Under the pieces are notes generated by a model. That model had not been told where the DNA came from. It did not search any database and saw nothing but the letters and a program-made list of their open reading frames with translations. The position numbers were made by a program, and so were the translations under genes. A stretch of DNA of 21,943 nucleotides from CAYHPY01 sp964358485 (GTDB taxonomy: Bacteria; Elusimicrobiota; Elusimicrobia; UBA1565; UBA9628): positions 1-21,943 of the forward strand of contig CAYHPY010000061.1 of NCBI GenBank assembly GCA_964358485.1. Direction: 5' to 3'. Each line of letters starts with the position of its first letter. Positions within the stretch are counted from its first letter, which is position 1. This document shows positions 14,092 to 20,958 of the stretch, piece after piece.

Positions 14092-15612
14092 ATGCGCCTG
14101 AGCCACCGTCTAACGCTGGTCTTTTCCCTGTTCGGCGCCGTCCTTGCCGGGGGCTTCCAATACAACCATCTCCGGGTCACCCGCCAGGAGCTCCACTCCC
14201 AAATGGCGGTCCTGGCCGACACCACCCTGAAAGCCTTCCGGGCCGTGGTCCAGGCCCGCGCCCAGGAGGGAAATTACTCCGGTTTGGGCCGCAATCTTCG
14301 GCAGATCGGCAAGGAGGGCATCCGGATCCACGCCGCGAAATACCGCGGCCGGAAATTGGAGCTTCGCTGGTCCGAGCCGACCACGGGAGCCGAGCCGCCC
14401 GCCCTCGATTCCCATCCCTCGACCGTCTTCGACGGCTTCTACGACGTGGGAACCTCCATCATCATCTCGCGCGGGGAGCGTTGGACCCTACAGATCGGTT
14501 TTCCGACGGCAGATCTGGACGCGCGTCTTCGGGAGCTGGGAGAGGACTCGGTGCGCTCCGCGGTGATGGCCTTTTTGGCGATCACCTTGGCGGCCTGGAT
14601 CATGGGCACCGGGCTCGGCAGCCGCTTGGAGCGCTTGGTGCCCCTGGTCGAGGCCCTTCCCCGGGACCCCGAGCGCTTCCGGCCGATTCGGGGCGGAAAT
14701 TCCTCCGATGAATACGGGAGGCTCGTGGCCGCCTTCAACCGCCTGGGAGGCATCCTCAAGGGCGAGACGTCCCGTCGCCGGGAACTGGAGCGGGAGAAAC
14801 AGGAGCTTTCGGCCATGCTCGTCCACGACTTGAAAACCCCGCTCACGGTCATTCACTCCGGGATCAGCCTTCTGCAAGACCAGCTCAAGCAGGACGGCCG
14901 GGCCTTGGAAAAGGTGCCCGGGGAGAAGACCCCGAAACGGGAGCGGTCGGAACAACGGGCCGAACGGACGATGGACGGAGAACCGTCCCGGCGACGGTTC
15001 GACGGGTCCAACCGGCGGACCTTCGAACTCCTGCGCCTCTCCGCCGACCGCCTCCACCGGATGGTGGAGGACGTGCTTCAGCTCGCGCGCATGGAGGAGG
15101 TGGAGGGTCTTCGAGAGCGCGTCCGCGTGGACATGGTCCAGGTGGCCAGGGCCTGCGCCAAGGATTTCGAGATCATCTCCGCCGACCGCCGGCAGACCAT
15201 GGCGCTGCAGGTTCCGGAACAGGGAGCCTGCGAGGTCCTCGGGGACTCCGGCCTGCTCCGGCGCGTTCTGGACAACCTCGTCCACAACGCCGTGGAGCAC
15301 ACCCCCCCGGGGAAAGGGGTGACCATCGCCGTGGCCCCCCCGAAAGACGGCAGTATCCGGATCACCGTGTCCGATTCCGGCCCGGGGATTCCCGTCGAGG
15401 CTCGGGCCGACATCTTCCGGAAATTCTTCCAGAGGGAAATGAAGCGCCACGTTGGAAACGTCGGGTTGGGCCTGGCCTTCTGCGAGAAGGCCGTCCTTCG
15501 GCACGGAGGCGTTATCGGGGTCGAGGACGCCGAGCCGAAAGGCGCCCGGTTTTTCTTTTCCCTGCCCGAGGCGTCCGCTCCGGACCCAGCGCCCGGCGCA
15601 AAAGCCGCCTGA
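14092..15612 (+). CDS. Orphan membrane sensor histidine kinase
   Basis: Two-component sensor, 506 residues. Transmembrane helices lie at about 7-23 and 157-172, enclosing a roughly 130-residue periplasmic sensor region of unknown ligand. A HAMP-like linker (about 173-225) and coiled-coil lead (SRRRELEREKQELS) follow. The H-box LVHDLKTPLTVIHSG carries the phosphorylated His245. The ATPase domain has the N-box LDNLVHNAVEHT, G1 DSGPGIP (428-434) and G2 GLGLAF (458-463). An unusual charged stretch of about 35-40 residues (about 270-308) interrupts the turn between the two dimerisation helices. No response regulator gene is adjacent. No clear Shine-Dalgarno precedes the ATG. The last 101 bases overlap the convergent maf gene. 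Confidence 0.9.
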   Translation: MRLSHRLTLVFSLFGAVLAGGFQYNHLRVTRQELHSQMAVLADTTLKAFRAVVQARAQEGNYSGLGRNLRQIGKEGIRIHAAKYRGRKLELRWSEPTTGAEPPALDSHPSTVFDGFYDVGTSIIISRGERWTLQIGFPTADLDARLRELGEDSVRSAVMAFLAITLAAWIMGTGLGSRLERLVPLVEALPRDPERFRPIRGGNSSDEYGRLVAAFNRLGGILKGETSRRRELEREKQELSAMLVHDLKTPLTVIHSGISLLQDQLKQDGRALEKVPGEKTPKRERSEQRAERTMDGEPSRRRFDGSNRRTFELLRLSADRLHRMVEDVLQLARMEEVEGLRERVRVDMVQVARACAKDFEIISADRRQTMALQVPEQGACEVLGDSGLLRRVLDNLVHNAVEHTPPGKGVTIAVAPPKDGSIRITVSDSGPGIPVEARADIFRKFFQREMKRHVGNVGLGLAFCEKAVLRHGGVIGVEDAEPKGARFFFSLPEASAPDPAPGAKAA

Positions 15613-16153
15613 CCGCGCCCAGCGGAAGACCGATCACGTTGCTCCTTTCCCCCACGACTTTCCGGATGAAGGGATCGTCCTTGTCCTGAACCGCGTAGCC
15701 CCCCGCCTTGTCGAGGTGCTTGGCGGCCATGGCCTTCAGCGTCCGGGGAGGGAGTTTTCTAGCCAGGGCCCGGGACACCGCGGCCCCGGTCCAGACGCGC
15801 CGGCCCCCCTCCGCCACAAGGGCCACCCCGGTATGGATTTCCTGCCAGCGGCCGTTGAGCCACCCCAGCATCCGCGCCCCGTCGCGCGCGTCCCGGGGTT
15901 TTAGGCAGAATTTCCCGCGGCACCAGACCACGGTGTCGGCGCCAAGAACCAGGTCCTGGGGCCGCCTTTGGGCCACCGAAAGCGCCTTGCGCAGGGCCAG
16001 GTCCACCACCAGGCGCCGGGGGTCCTTCTCGGGGCTGTCCTCTCCCACACGGCTGGGGATGACGACAAAAGGTATGGAGAGCTTCGCCAGGAGGCGCTTT
16101 CGTTGGGGCGAGGCCGAGGCCAGGATGAACCTCCGGAATTTCCGGAGCTTCAC
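15512..16153 (-). CDS. maf: Maf-like nucleoside triphosphate pyrophosphatase
   Basis: House-cleaning enzyme that hydrolyses non-canonical or specific NTPs (dTTP, UTP or modified nucleotides) to the monophosphate. The 213-residue protein has LASASPQRKRLL (11-22), the catalytic GADTVV (71-76, Asp73), HTGV (107-110), DKAGGYAVQ (148-156) and SNVIGLPL (171-178). The family normally ends soon after this last motif. Here about 23 extra basic residues follow (KRKTGRLSARRPRPR at the end), encoded antisense to the kinase 3' end, so the tail is probably unconserved. The GTG at 16153 overlaps the upstream reductase stop as GTGA. It is the last gene of the minus-strand run. Confidence 0.9.
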   Translation of the reverse strand: MKLRKFRRFILASASPQRKRLLAKLSIPFVVIPSRVGEDSPEKDPRRLVVDLALRKALSVAQRRPQDLVLGADTVVWCRGKFCLKPRDARDGARMLGWLNGRWQEIHTGVALVAEGGRRVWTGAAVSRALARKLPPRTLKAMAAKHLDKAGGYAVQDKDDPFIRKVVGERSNVIGLPLGAVRRLLRRALGPERTPRAGKRKTGRLSARRPRPR

Positions 16154-16857
16154 CGGAGGGCCCAGGCTTCGGCCCGGAGCCGTTCGGGGGCGACCCCGCG
16201 CCGCAGGAGGTCCCGGTGCAGGCTCTTGACCATGGGGGCCGGGCCGCAGAGGAAGAAAACTCCCGTGGAAAGGCCGCCGAGAGCGTTCTCGAGAAAATTC
16301 CCGTCGATCCGCCCGATGCCGCCGTTCCAGTCTTCCCCCTCGCGGAGAAGCCCGGGCCGGGTGATCGTTTGATGCACGGCCAGTCCTCGTTTCCGGAATT
16401 CTTCGAGTTCCCGGCGATATGGAAAATTTTCTGGAGTCGCCGCGCTGCACACCATCGTCAGGCGGGTCTTTAGCTTTTTGCCCAGCACATAACGGGCCAT
16501 CGAGCGGTGGGGCGCCAAACCGGTCCCCCCCGCCACGAGAACGGCTTCGCAAATCGAATCCTCATAGACGCAGTCCCCGACGGGTCCCCGGAGCGTCAGT
16601 TCGTCCCCGGGCCTGAGGGCCAAAAGGGCGTCGGCGAAATCCCCCCCCGCCCGCGCGGCGGTGATTTCCAGAAAATCCTCCTCGAGCGGGGAGGAGGCCA
16701 GGGAATACGCCCGCTCCCGAGAGGGGGCTCCATTCAAGGAAAAAAGCGCGGACATTCCGGGGCGGAACTCGAAGCCCTCCGGCCGGGACAGGCGCAGGGT
16801 TCTCAGCCCCGGGCACTCGTCGTCGGTCCCGAGGAGTTTGGAGGAGAAGTTTTTCAG
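16150..16857 (-). CDS. Ferredoxin-NADP reductase-like flavoprotein, probable CTG start
   Basis: FAD/NAD(P)H oxidoreductase of the FNR superfamily without an iron-sulfur domain; 235 residues from CTG 16857. The FAD-binding motif RAYSLASSP is at 49-57, PGDELTLRGPVG at 83-94, the nucleotide motif AGGTGLAPHRSM at 109-120 and the C-terminal CGPAPMV at 204-210. The conserved first strand (NFSSKLLGTDDECPGLRTLRLS) lies upstream of the first ATG in frame (Met35 here). No ATG, GTG or TTG lies between the cutA stop and that point. CTG overlapping that stop as CTGA is the natural candidate, with ATT one codon earlier as the alternative. The electron partner is unknown. Confidence 0.82.
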   Translation of the reverse strand: MKNFSSKLLGTDDECPGLRTLRLSRPEGFEFRPGMSALFSLNGAPSRERAYSLASSPLEEDFLEITAARAGGDFADALLALRPGDELTLRGPVGDCVYEDSICEAVLVAGGTGLAPHRSMARYVLGKKLKTRLTMVCSAATPENFPYRRELEEFRKRGLAVHQTITRPGLLREGEDWNGGIGRIDGNFLENALGGLSTGVFFLCGPAPMVKSLHRDLLRRGVAPERLRAEAWALR

Positions 16858-17219
16858 AATGGGAGGTTGTCGCCCTCGACGGGTTTGGCGAAGAGGGTGT
16901 TGGCCCCGAGCCAATCCAAATAGGGGGCGTCCCCCGCGGCCAGGGGGAGCGCGATGATCTCGGGAATTTTGGCGGGGTGGTTTTCCCGGATGTAACGGGA
17001 CACCGAGGGGAACAGGGCCATGCGGGTTTTGATCATGAGCAGAATTTCCCGGTCCTCTTCCAGCTTGCCTTCCCAAACGTAGTTCGAGGCGGCGCCCGCC
17101 AGCCGGGTGACGCAGGCCGCCAGCTTGTTTTGAACCAGCCCCTTTGCGAGGCGTTCGGCCAAGGGGGCGTCCTTCTCCGGGACGCTGACGAGCGCGACCG
17201 CGAAATCAGAGGGTTTCAT
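16854..17219 (-). CDS. cutA: CutA1 divalent-cation tolerance family protein
   Basis: Small trimeric CutA1 protein of 121 residues. Recognisable segments are LAACVTRLAGAASNYVWEG (the AACV...YxWEG core), EEDREILLMIKT, and IRENHPAKIPEIIALPLAAG with YLDWL. These are the family's conserved strands and the HP-x-x-x-PEI motif. Family members are linked to copper tolerance in E. coli, but a general signalling or metal-binding role is unproven. It lies 39 bases after pyk with an AGGA ribosome-binding site, and its stop overlaps the start of the flavoprotein gene. Confidence 0.92.
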   Translation of the reverse strand: MKPSDFAVALVSVPEKDAPLAERLAKGLVQNKLAACVTRLAGAASNYVWEGKLEEDREILLMIKTRMALFPSVSRYIRENHPAKIPEIIALPLAAGDAPYLDWLGANTLFAKPVEGDNLPF

Positions 17220-17258
17220 GGGGAAATCCTACTAAAATCGGCCCCCAAAAAAAGCCCG

Positions 17259-18704
17259 TCAGCGGTAAGTCAGGGAGCCGAGCACGTGGATCTTGAGCAT
17301 GTTGGACGCCTTGTGCTTGGCCGTGCCGCCCGCCGTCACCAGGATGGTCTCTCCCTTTCGCAGCAGCCCCTGCTGCATCAGGATGCGTTCCCCCCGGGCC
17401 ATCATGGCGTCGGTGGAACGGTCCAGCGGGCAGAGGATCGGGGTGACCCCCCGGAAGAGCGAAAGCTGGCTGAGCGTCGTCTTCAGGGGCGTCAGGGCGA
17501 AGATCGGGGCCTCGGGGCGGTATTTGGACATCACCCGGGCCGACCAGCCGGTCAAAGTGAACACGACGACCGCCTTGGCGCCGGTGACCGCGCAGGCGGT
17601 GTGGGCGGCCCGGGCCAGGGCGTGAGAGAACCCGGACCGGGCCGTGTCGGTCAACCCTTCGGGGATGTGCTGGTAGCGGAACGGCGAGGTTTCCGCCTTT
17701 GAGATGATGTCGGACATGATCCGCACCGCCTCGACGGGATAGCGCCCGACGGCGGTTTCACCGGAGAGCATGACCACGTCGGCGCCGTCAAATATGGCGT
17801 TGGCCACGTCGGAGGCCTCGGCGCGGGTCGGATTGGCGTGCTGGATCATGGACTCCAGCATCTGCGTGGCGACGATGACGAGTTTGCCCGCCTGGTTGGC
17901 CTTGGAAACCAGCATCTTTTGCGCCGTGGGCACGTCGGCGGGGGTGAGTTCGACGGCAAGGTCGCCCCGGGCCACCATGATGCCGTCGGCGGCGTCCAGG
18001 ATGGAGTCGATCCGAGTCAGCGCCAGGGGATGCTCGATCTTGGCGATCAGCCGGACGGACCGGCCGGATTTCTCGATGAGGCGGCGGGCCCGCTCGAGGT
18101 CCGCCGCGTCCCGGACGAAGGACAGGGCGACGTGGTCGACGCCCAGTTCCAAGCCCATTTGGAGGTCCTTGAGATCCTTGGAGGTGAGGGCGGGAAGATC
18201 GATGTCGGCCCCGGGGAGGTTGATGCCCTTGTGTTCCTTGAGAAGGCCCCCGACCAGGATTTCGCACTCCACGTCGGTCGCGGTGCATTTGAGGACGCTC
18301 AGCACCAGGGACCCGTCGTCCAGAAGGATTCGGGAGCCCTTACGGACGACTTGAGGGAGGCGCCGGAAATTCGTGGAGATTTCACGGTCCGTCCCGGGAA
18401 CGTCATGGGTGGTGATCCGCAGGGGGGCCCCTTTGACCAGGGGAACGGGTTCCCCGTTGCGCAGGCGTCCGACCCGAAGGCGCGGGCCTTGAAGGTCCAT
18501 GACGATCGAGGAGGGCTTTTTGGCTTTCAGGGAAGTCCCCCGGATCAGGCGCACGCTGGCCTTGAGTTCCGCCATCGAGGAATGGGAGCAGTTGAGGCGG
18601 AAGGCGTCCACCCCGGATTCCATCAAGGTGCGCATGACGTCGGGCCGGCCGGAGGCCGGGCCCAAAGTGGCGAGGATTTTCGTCGATTTTCCGTTGGGTT
18701 TCAT
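17259..18704 (-). CDS. pyk: Pyruvate kinase
   Basis: Converts phosphoenolpyruvate and ADP to pyruvate and ATP, supplying the substrate of the pyruvate dehydrogenase encoded in the same window. The 481 residues include ILATLGPAS (10-18), FRLNCSHSS, MDLQGPRLRVG (69-79), LLDDGSL, LIAKIEHP, MVARGDLAVEL and QMLESMI...PTRAEASDVANAIFDGAD, then a C-terminal allosteric-type domain. There is no extra PEP-utiliser domain. The usual D-T-K-G-P-E segment reads D-L-Q-G-P-R, a signature of the potassium-independent class but with Arg in place of Lys. It follows mtnA by four bases. Confidence 0.95.
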   Translation of the reverse strand: MKPNGKSTKILATLGPASGRPDVMRTLMESGVDAFRLNCSHSSMAELKASVRLIRGTSLKAKKPSSIVMDLQGPRLRVGRLRNGEPVPLVKGAPLRITTHDVPGTDREISTNFRRLPQVVRKGSRILLDDGSLVLSVLKCTATDVECEILVGGLLKEHKGINLPGADIDLPALTSKDLKDLQMGLELGVDHVALSFVRDAADLERARRLIEKSGRSVRLIAKIEHPLALTRIDSILDAADGIMVARGDLAVELTPADVPTAQKMLVSKANQAGKLVIVATQMLESMIQHANPTRAEASDVANAIFDGADVVMLSGETAVGRYPVEAVRIMSDIISKAETSPFRYQHIPEGLTDTARSGFSHALARAAHTACAVTGAKAVVVFTLTGWSARVMSKYRPEAPIFALTPLKTTLSQLSLFRGVTPILCPLDRSTDAMMARGERILMQQGLLRKGETILVTAGGTAKHKASNMLKIHVLGSLTYR

Positions 18705-18708
18705 GGGT

Positions 18709-19737
18709 TTATTTGGGGGCGATTTTCAGGAGGCGCCGCAGGCCGGGGCCGGAGGCGGGTTTGACGACCCCGGCCTCGGTGACGATGGCCGAGACCAGCC
18801 CGGCCGGAGTCACGTCGAAGGCGAAATGGCGGGCCCGCGCGCCCTTGGGGGCCATTCGGCGGCCGCCCACCTCGAGCACTTCTCGGGGATCCCGGTTCTC
18901 GATGGGGATTTTCCCCCCGTGGGGGCAATTCATGTCCACGGTGCTCAAGGGCGCGGCGACCAGGAAGGGGACCCCGTGGTGACGAGCGGCGATGGCCAGG
19001 GCATAGGTTCCGATTTTGTTGCACACGTCGGCGTTGGCCGCGATCCGGTCCGAACCCACGATCACCGCGTCGATTCGCGTGGTTTTCATGAGGTGCGCGG
19101 CCATGTTGTCGGTGATCAAGGTGGAGGGAATGCCGGCCTTCATGAGTTCCCAGAGGGTCAGGCGGCTTCCCTGCATGAAGGGCCGGGTCTCGCAGGGGTA
19201 AACATGTTCCACCTTCCCCTGCCGGAAGGCCTCCACGATGACGCCGACCGCCGTGCCGATCCCCGCCGTCGCCAAGGCGCCGGCGTTGCAGTACGTCAAA
19301 ATTCGGGCCCGCCTCGGAATCAAAGCGGCCCCGAATTTTGCCATTCTTCTTCCAGCCTCTAAATCTTCTTCAAAATAATCCGTTGCCGCCTTTTCTAATC
19401 CGTTCTTGAGTTCCGTTTCCGAAAATTTTTCCGCCGCCCGAACCATTCTGTCCACCGCATGCGCCAAATTCACCGCCGTCGGCCGGGACGCCAGCAGCAA
19501 TTTCGCCGCCGGCTTTAACGCTTTCCGTCCGCCCCGGCGAACGGCCAGGGCGAGTCCATAGGCAGCCGCGCAACCGATGAGCGGCGCGCCCCGGAGGGTC
19601 ATGGAGCGGATGGCTTCGGCGACTTGGGGGGCCGTGCGGCAGTCCCGGTAGACCTCCCTAAGTGGGAGGATGCGCTGATCGAGCACCCGCAGGACATGGC
19701 GCTCCCAGCGGATGGGACGGACGAGCAGATCGGGCAT
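18709..19737 (-). CDS. mtnA: S-methyl-5-thioribose-1-phosphate isomerase
   Basis: Isomerises methylthioribose-1-phosphate to methylthioribulose-1-phosphate in methionine salvage. The 342-residue protein has RGAPLIG (49-55), the catalytic-Cys segment TYCNAGALATAG (Cys150), ETRPFMQGSRLT (183-194), TDNMAAHLM, the catalytic-Asp segment VGSDRIAANADVCNKIGTY (Asp230) and VAAPLSTVDMNCP. No other salvage gene is adjacent. No Shine-Dalgarno is seen. The ATG lies only about 12 bases after the T-tract of a strong terminator hairpin, so how it is transcribed is unclear (see findings). It precedes pyk by four bases. Confidence 0.94.
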   Translation of the reverse strand: MPDLLVRPIRWERHVLRVLDQRILPLREVYRDCRTAPQVAEAIRSMTLRGAPLIGCAAAYGLALAVRRGGRKALKPAAKLLLASRPTAVNLAHAVDRMVRAAEKFSETELKNGLEKAATDYFEEDLEAGRRMAKFGAALIPRRARILTYCNAGALATAGIGTAVGVIVEAFRQGKVEHVYPCETRPFMQGSRLTLWELMKAGIPSTLITDNMAAHLMKTTRIDAVIVGSDRIAANADVCNKIGTYALAIAARHHGVPFLVAAPLSTVDMNCPHGGKIPIENRDPREVLEVGGRRMAPKGARARHFAFDVTPAGLVSAIVTEAGVVKPASGPGLRRLLKIAPK

Positions 19738-19752
19738 CGGGATGGGTTTAAA

Positions 19753-19802
19753 AAACGGAACCCGAAACCGCCCGCTCCGGGCGGCGGTCTCGGGTTCCGT
19801 TT
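19753..19802 (-). terminator. Long terminator hairpin between the DUF167 gene and mtnA
   Basis: On the minus strand a stem of about 20 bp (outer part AAACGGAACCCGA pairing with TCGGGTTCCGTTT, inner part GC-rich with a three-base bulge, loop near 19775-19777) is followed by a run of six T. This is a textbook rho-independent structure for the yggS-DUF167 transcript, or an attenuator for mtnA. Confidence 0.8.
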
Positions 19803-19818
19803 CCTGGTCCGGGAAGTC

Positions 19819-20082
19819 CTACGGAATGGACTCCATGACCCGCTTGAGCTGCTCCTCGGTTTTACCCAGGATCTCAACGGTTTTTTCCCGGCCGTTGGCA
19901 CCCCTCAGGATGCTGACCTTGCGGGGAGTGACTTCGAAAAACTCCGCCAGGTAGTCCTTTAAGGCCGCGTTGGAGCTCTCATCATTGGCCGGGGCGGCGA
20001 CCTTAACCCGCAGGACGCTGCCGATCCGGCTCACAACCTCGTTGTCCATGGCGTCAGGGATGACGCGCACTTTCACGATCAT
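19819..20082 (-). CDS. DUF167 / YggU family protein
   Basis: An 87-residue protein of the DUF167 (YggU) family. Typical features are the opening KVRVIPDAMDNEV, the central LRVKVAAPANDESSNAALKDYLAEFF (family pattern v-APP-x-GxANxAl-x-x-LA), and a closing strand-helix pair (VSILRGANGREKTVEI). The biochemical role of the family is unknown. It sits 28 bases after yggS, as in many bacteria, and ends just before the terminator hairpin. Confidence 0.88.
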   Translation of the reverse strand: MIVKVRVIPDAMDNEVVSRIGSVLRVKVAAPANDESSNAALKDYLAEFFEVTPRKVSILRGANGREKTVEILGKTEEQLKRVMESIP

Positions 20083-20110
20083 GAATCCCCCTCTACCTCG
20101 TTGTTGGTTC

Positions 20111-20812
20111 CTACCGGCTGTCCGCCGACGCGGCGGACGGTGCGAAAATTTGTGATCCGATCCTGACTAAATTCGCTCCTTCTTCTACCGCGATCTCGAA
20201 ATCCCGGCTCATGCCCATCGATAGTACGGCGCCTTGGCGCCGTGCGAAAAATTTTTCAAATAGCCCGTTCAGTTTCCGAAAGTACGGTCTTACGGCCTCG
20301 ACGGGCTCGACATTCGGCCCGATCCCCATCAACCCCTCGACCTTTAGACCCTTTCGTGTCCCCATCCGTTCCAGAAATCCTTCCAACTCCTCCGGTGCGA
20401 TTCCGCCCTGGGTCGAACTCTCGGACAGTTTGACCTGTATTAGAACGGGAAGAACACGGCCGAGAGGCAAAAGAACCTGGTCAAGGGCGGAGGCCAACCG
20501 ATCATTATCAAGGGAATCGACCGTGTCGAAGATTTCACAAGCCCTGCGGGCTTTATTGGTCTGCAACCTTCCGATCATCCTCCACCGGACTTTCCCTCCT
20601 AGCGGCCCCAAGGCCTCTTTTTTGGCCTCCGCGGCCTGAACCCGGCTTTCGCCGATTTCCGCCGCCAATCCGCTGGAGAGCAACTCCTTAAGCGCTTCGG
20701 GAGAAGCGTACTTCGTGACCGGGACCAGGCGGACGAGCCCGGGATCCCGGCCCCTTCTTTCCGCCGCGGCCCTTATTCGGGACTGGACGGACTTCAAATT
20801 TTCAAAGATCAT
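20111..20812 (-). CDS. yggS: Pyridoxal phosphate homeostasis protein YggS (PLPBP)
   Basis: PLP-binding alanine-racemase-fold protein of 233 residues that helps balance vitamin B6 and amino-acid pools. The PLP lysine is in LVPVTKYAS (Lys34). IGESRVQ, MIGRLQTNKARR, IQVKLSESSTQGG, GLMGIGP and LSMGMSRDFEIAVEEGANLVRIGSQIF follow the family order. Two small departures are Ser for Asn in the usual GEN-x-x-Q motif and Arg in place of the usual His before the IGxLQxNK motif. It is first in the minus-strand run and has its own promoter. The frequent neighbour yggT is absent. Confidence 0.93.
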   Translation of the reverse strand: MIFENLKSVQSRIRAAAERRGRDPGLVRLVPVTKYASPEALKELLSSGLAAEIGESRVQAAEAKKEALGPLGGKVRWRMIGRLQTNKARRACEIFDTVDSLDNDRLASALDQVLLPLGRVLPVLIQVKLSESSTQGGIAPEELEGFLERMGTRKGLKVEGLMGIGPNVEPVEAVRPYFRKLNGLFEKFFARRQGAVLSMGMSRDFEIAVEEGANLVRIGSQIFAPSAASADSR

Positions 20813-20841
20813 ACTTGCCGGCGTCAGCCAGCAACTGAATT

Positions 20842-20870
20842 ATTTTACCAAACTTTAACCGAAAAAGCAA
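20842..20870 (-). promoter_or_regulatory. Promoter of yggS
   Basis: On the minus strand, TTGCTT (20870-20865) and TAAAAT (20847-20842) are 17 bases apart. Start of transcription would be near 20835, about 22 bases before the yggS ATG. The -10 matches five of six consensus bases and the -35 three of six. Confidence 0.5.
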
Positions 20871-20881
20871 CTCTAAAAATG

Positions 20882-20915
20882 CAAGGCCCCCGTCCCTTGC
20901 GGGACGGGGGCCTTG
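20882..20915 (-). terminator. Distal groEL terminator
   Basis: A perfect 15-bp stem (CAAGGCCCCCGTCCC pairing with GGGACGGGGGCCTTG) closes a four-base loop. On the minus strand it is followed by CATTTTTAG. It is the second of two terminators after groEL and lies just upstream of the yggS promoter. Confidence 0.8.
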
Positions 20916-20928
20916 GGACAAGCGAATG

Positions 20929-20957
20929 CTTTTTTGCCGGCTTAACCGGCAAAAAAG
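20929..20957. terminator. Proximal groEL terminator, symmetrical
   Basis: A 12-bp perfect stem, CTTTTTTGCCGG pairing with CCGGCAAAAAAG, encloses the five-base loop CTTAA. It begins one base after the groEL TAA. The A-run/stem/T-run symmetry means it could stop transcription in either direction. Confidence 0.75.
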
Positions 20958-20958
20958 A

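Noticed and set aside
17220..17258. Possible terminator after pyk (T-run following GACGGGC)
   Set aside because: No convincing stem pairs with the GGGC, and cutA follows after 39 bases on the same strand, so the operon probably continues.
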